A stretch of 15,003 bases of DNA, from the NCBI GenBank assembly GCA_022798035.1, contig JAAWLS010000020.1, forward strand, positions 1-15,003, given 5' to 3'. The notes beneath the pieces are model-generated. The model did no database searches, was not told where the DNA came from, and was given only the letters and a program-made list of their open reading frames with translations. Origin of the DNA: Lachnospiraceae bacterium. GTDB lineage: Bacteria; Bacillota; Clostridia; Lachnospirales; Lachnospiraceae. Of this stretch, positions 14,563-15,003 are shown piece by piece; position 1 is the first letter of the stretch; the number at the start of each line of letters is the position of its first letter. Made by a program: the position numbers and the translations under genes.

Positions 14563-15003
14563 CAGTTTCCCTTTTCTGTTTTCTTAATTCTCTCCCTGCC
14601 ATCACAACAGACAGCAGAAAAGCCATAAAATCGGCCACAGGCCCTGCAAATAATACTCCTATTATGCCAAATCGGAGGGGGAGTATCAAAATAAGGGGAA
14701 TCAGGAAAAACACCTGCCTTGTCAACGCCAGTAAGGCCCCTTTCATCGCTTTTCCTATCGCAGTAAAAAAACTGGAGGAAAGCAGCTGCACGCCGTTCAC
14801 CAGCACCATAAACAGATATATGCGCATAAACAAAACGGCAAATTCAAGATACAGCTTATCTCCCCCTCCAAACAGAGAGATGATATTCCAACAACCACAG
14901 CCAGAATAATCGCATTCGTTTTCATTACAATTCCACAGGCGGCTAAAGGAATATCGGAACCATAGACTGTCTGTGCTCCATAATAGGTCAGTGAATTGTA
15001 CAG
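14555..15003 (-). pseudogene. MATE-family exporter, internally deleted and frameshifted; 5' end outside window
   Basis: From 15003 down to about 14898 the minus strand reads LYNSLTYYGAQTVYGSDIPLAACG and on to ILAVVVGIS in one frame, which is typical MATE sequence. From there to the stop at 14555-14557 a different frame continues the family: SLFGGGDKLYLEFAVLFMRIYLFM, then FFTAIGKAMKGALLALTRQ and FAGPVADFMAFLLS. The segment that normally lies between these blocks, with the GxxxGxQPI motif and one or two membrane helices, is missing. The first frame has no early stop but loses family resemblance after the junction. This points to a deletion of perhaps 150 bases that also changed the frame, so the gene should be non-functional. 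The deletion size is estimated from memory of the family. Confidence 0.7.

Noticed and set aside
1..15003. CRISPR array, insertion sequence, phage or toxin-antitoxin system
   Set aside because: No regularly spaced repeats, transposase, integrase or paired small toxin genes were found on either strand.

Overview
The window looks like a chromosomal segment of an anaerobic Gram-positive bacterium of the class Clostridia, most likely Lachnospiraceae-like. This is inferred from strong AGGAGG-type ribosome binding sites, moderate GC, tight -35/-10 promoters, and the gene content: a DUF1667 protein in a glp-type operon, an RR-HK-ABC module and a MATE exporter. No species can be named from the sequence alone. 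There are no rRNA or tRNA genes, CRISPR arrays or insertion sequences.

Region 1 (1-5120, all minus strand) is a signalling and transport module, read right to left. It holds an OmpR-type response regulator, a histidine kinase overlapping it by 4 bp, then an ABC ATPase and a large FtsX/MacB-type permease. A 115-base gap before the ATPase holds a probable promoter inside a long inverted repeat. The likely logic is that the kinase senses an envelope signal and the regulator controls the transporter.

Region 2 (5169 to about 13690, all minus strand) is the core of the window. It is a seven-gene cluster that would be annotated as glycerol/glycerol-3-phosphate utilisation. In transcription order it encodes: a GlpA-like FAD dehydrogenase with an N-terminal BON-like domain and a C-terminal BFD-type [2Fe-2S] domain; a GlpB-like FAD/NAD(P) oxidoreductase; a four-cysteine DUF1667 protein; a GlpK-like FGGY kinase; a flavoprotein closely resembling alkyl-dihydroxyacetonephosphate synthase (AGPS); a GlcF/GlpC-like protein that has lost most Fe-S ligand cysteines; and, after a 232-base gap with its own promoter and a structured leader, a DeoR-family repressor. 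The first six genes overlap or lie within 25 bases of each other. The promoter at the head has consensus-like elements, and a perfect 7-5-7 palindrome covers its start point.

Several details do not fit plain glycerol catabolism. The kinase lacks two of the residues that bind glycerol in E. coli GlpK, the AGPS-like protein is of an ether-lipid enzyme family, and the Fe-S partner is degenerate. The cluster may therefore handle a different polyol phosphate or an ether-linked glycerol derivative. That is inference.

Region 3 (13691-15003) has a plus-strand RibD-C/DHFR-like reductase gene with its own promoter. It is convergent with the 3' part of a MATE-family exporter gene, which is broken by an internal deletion and frame change. 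The 5' end of that gene lies outside the window.
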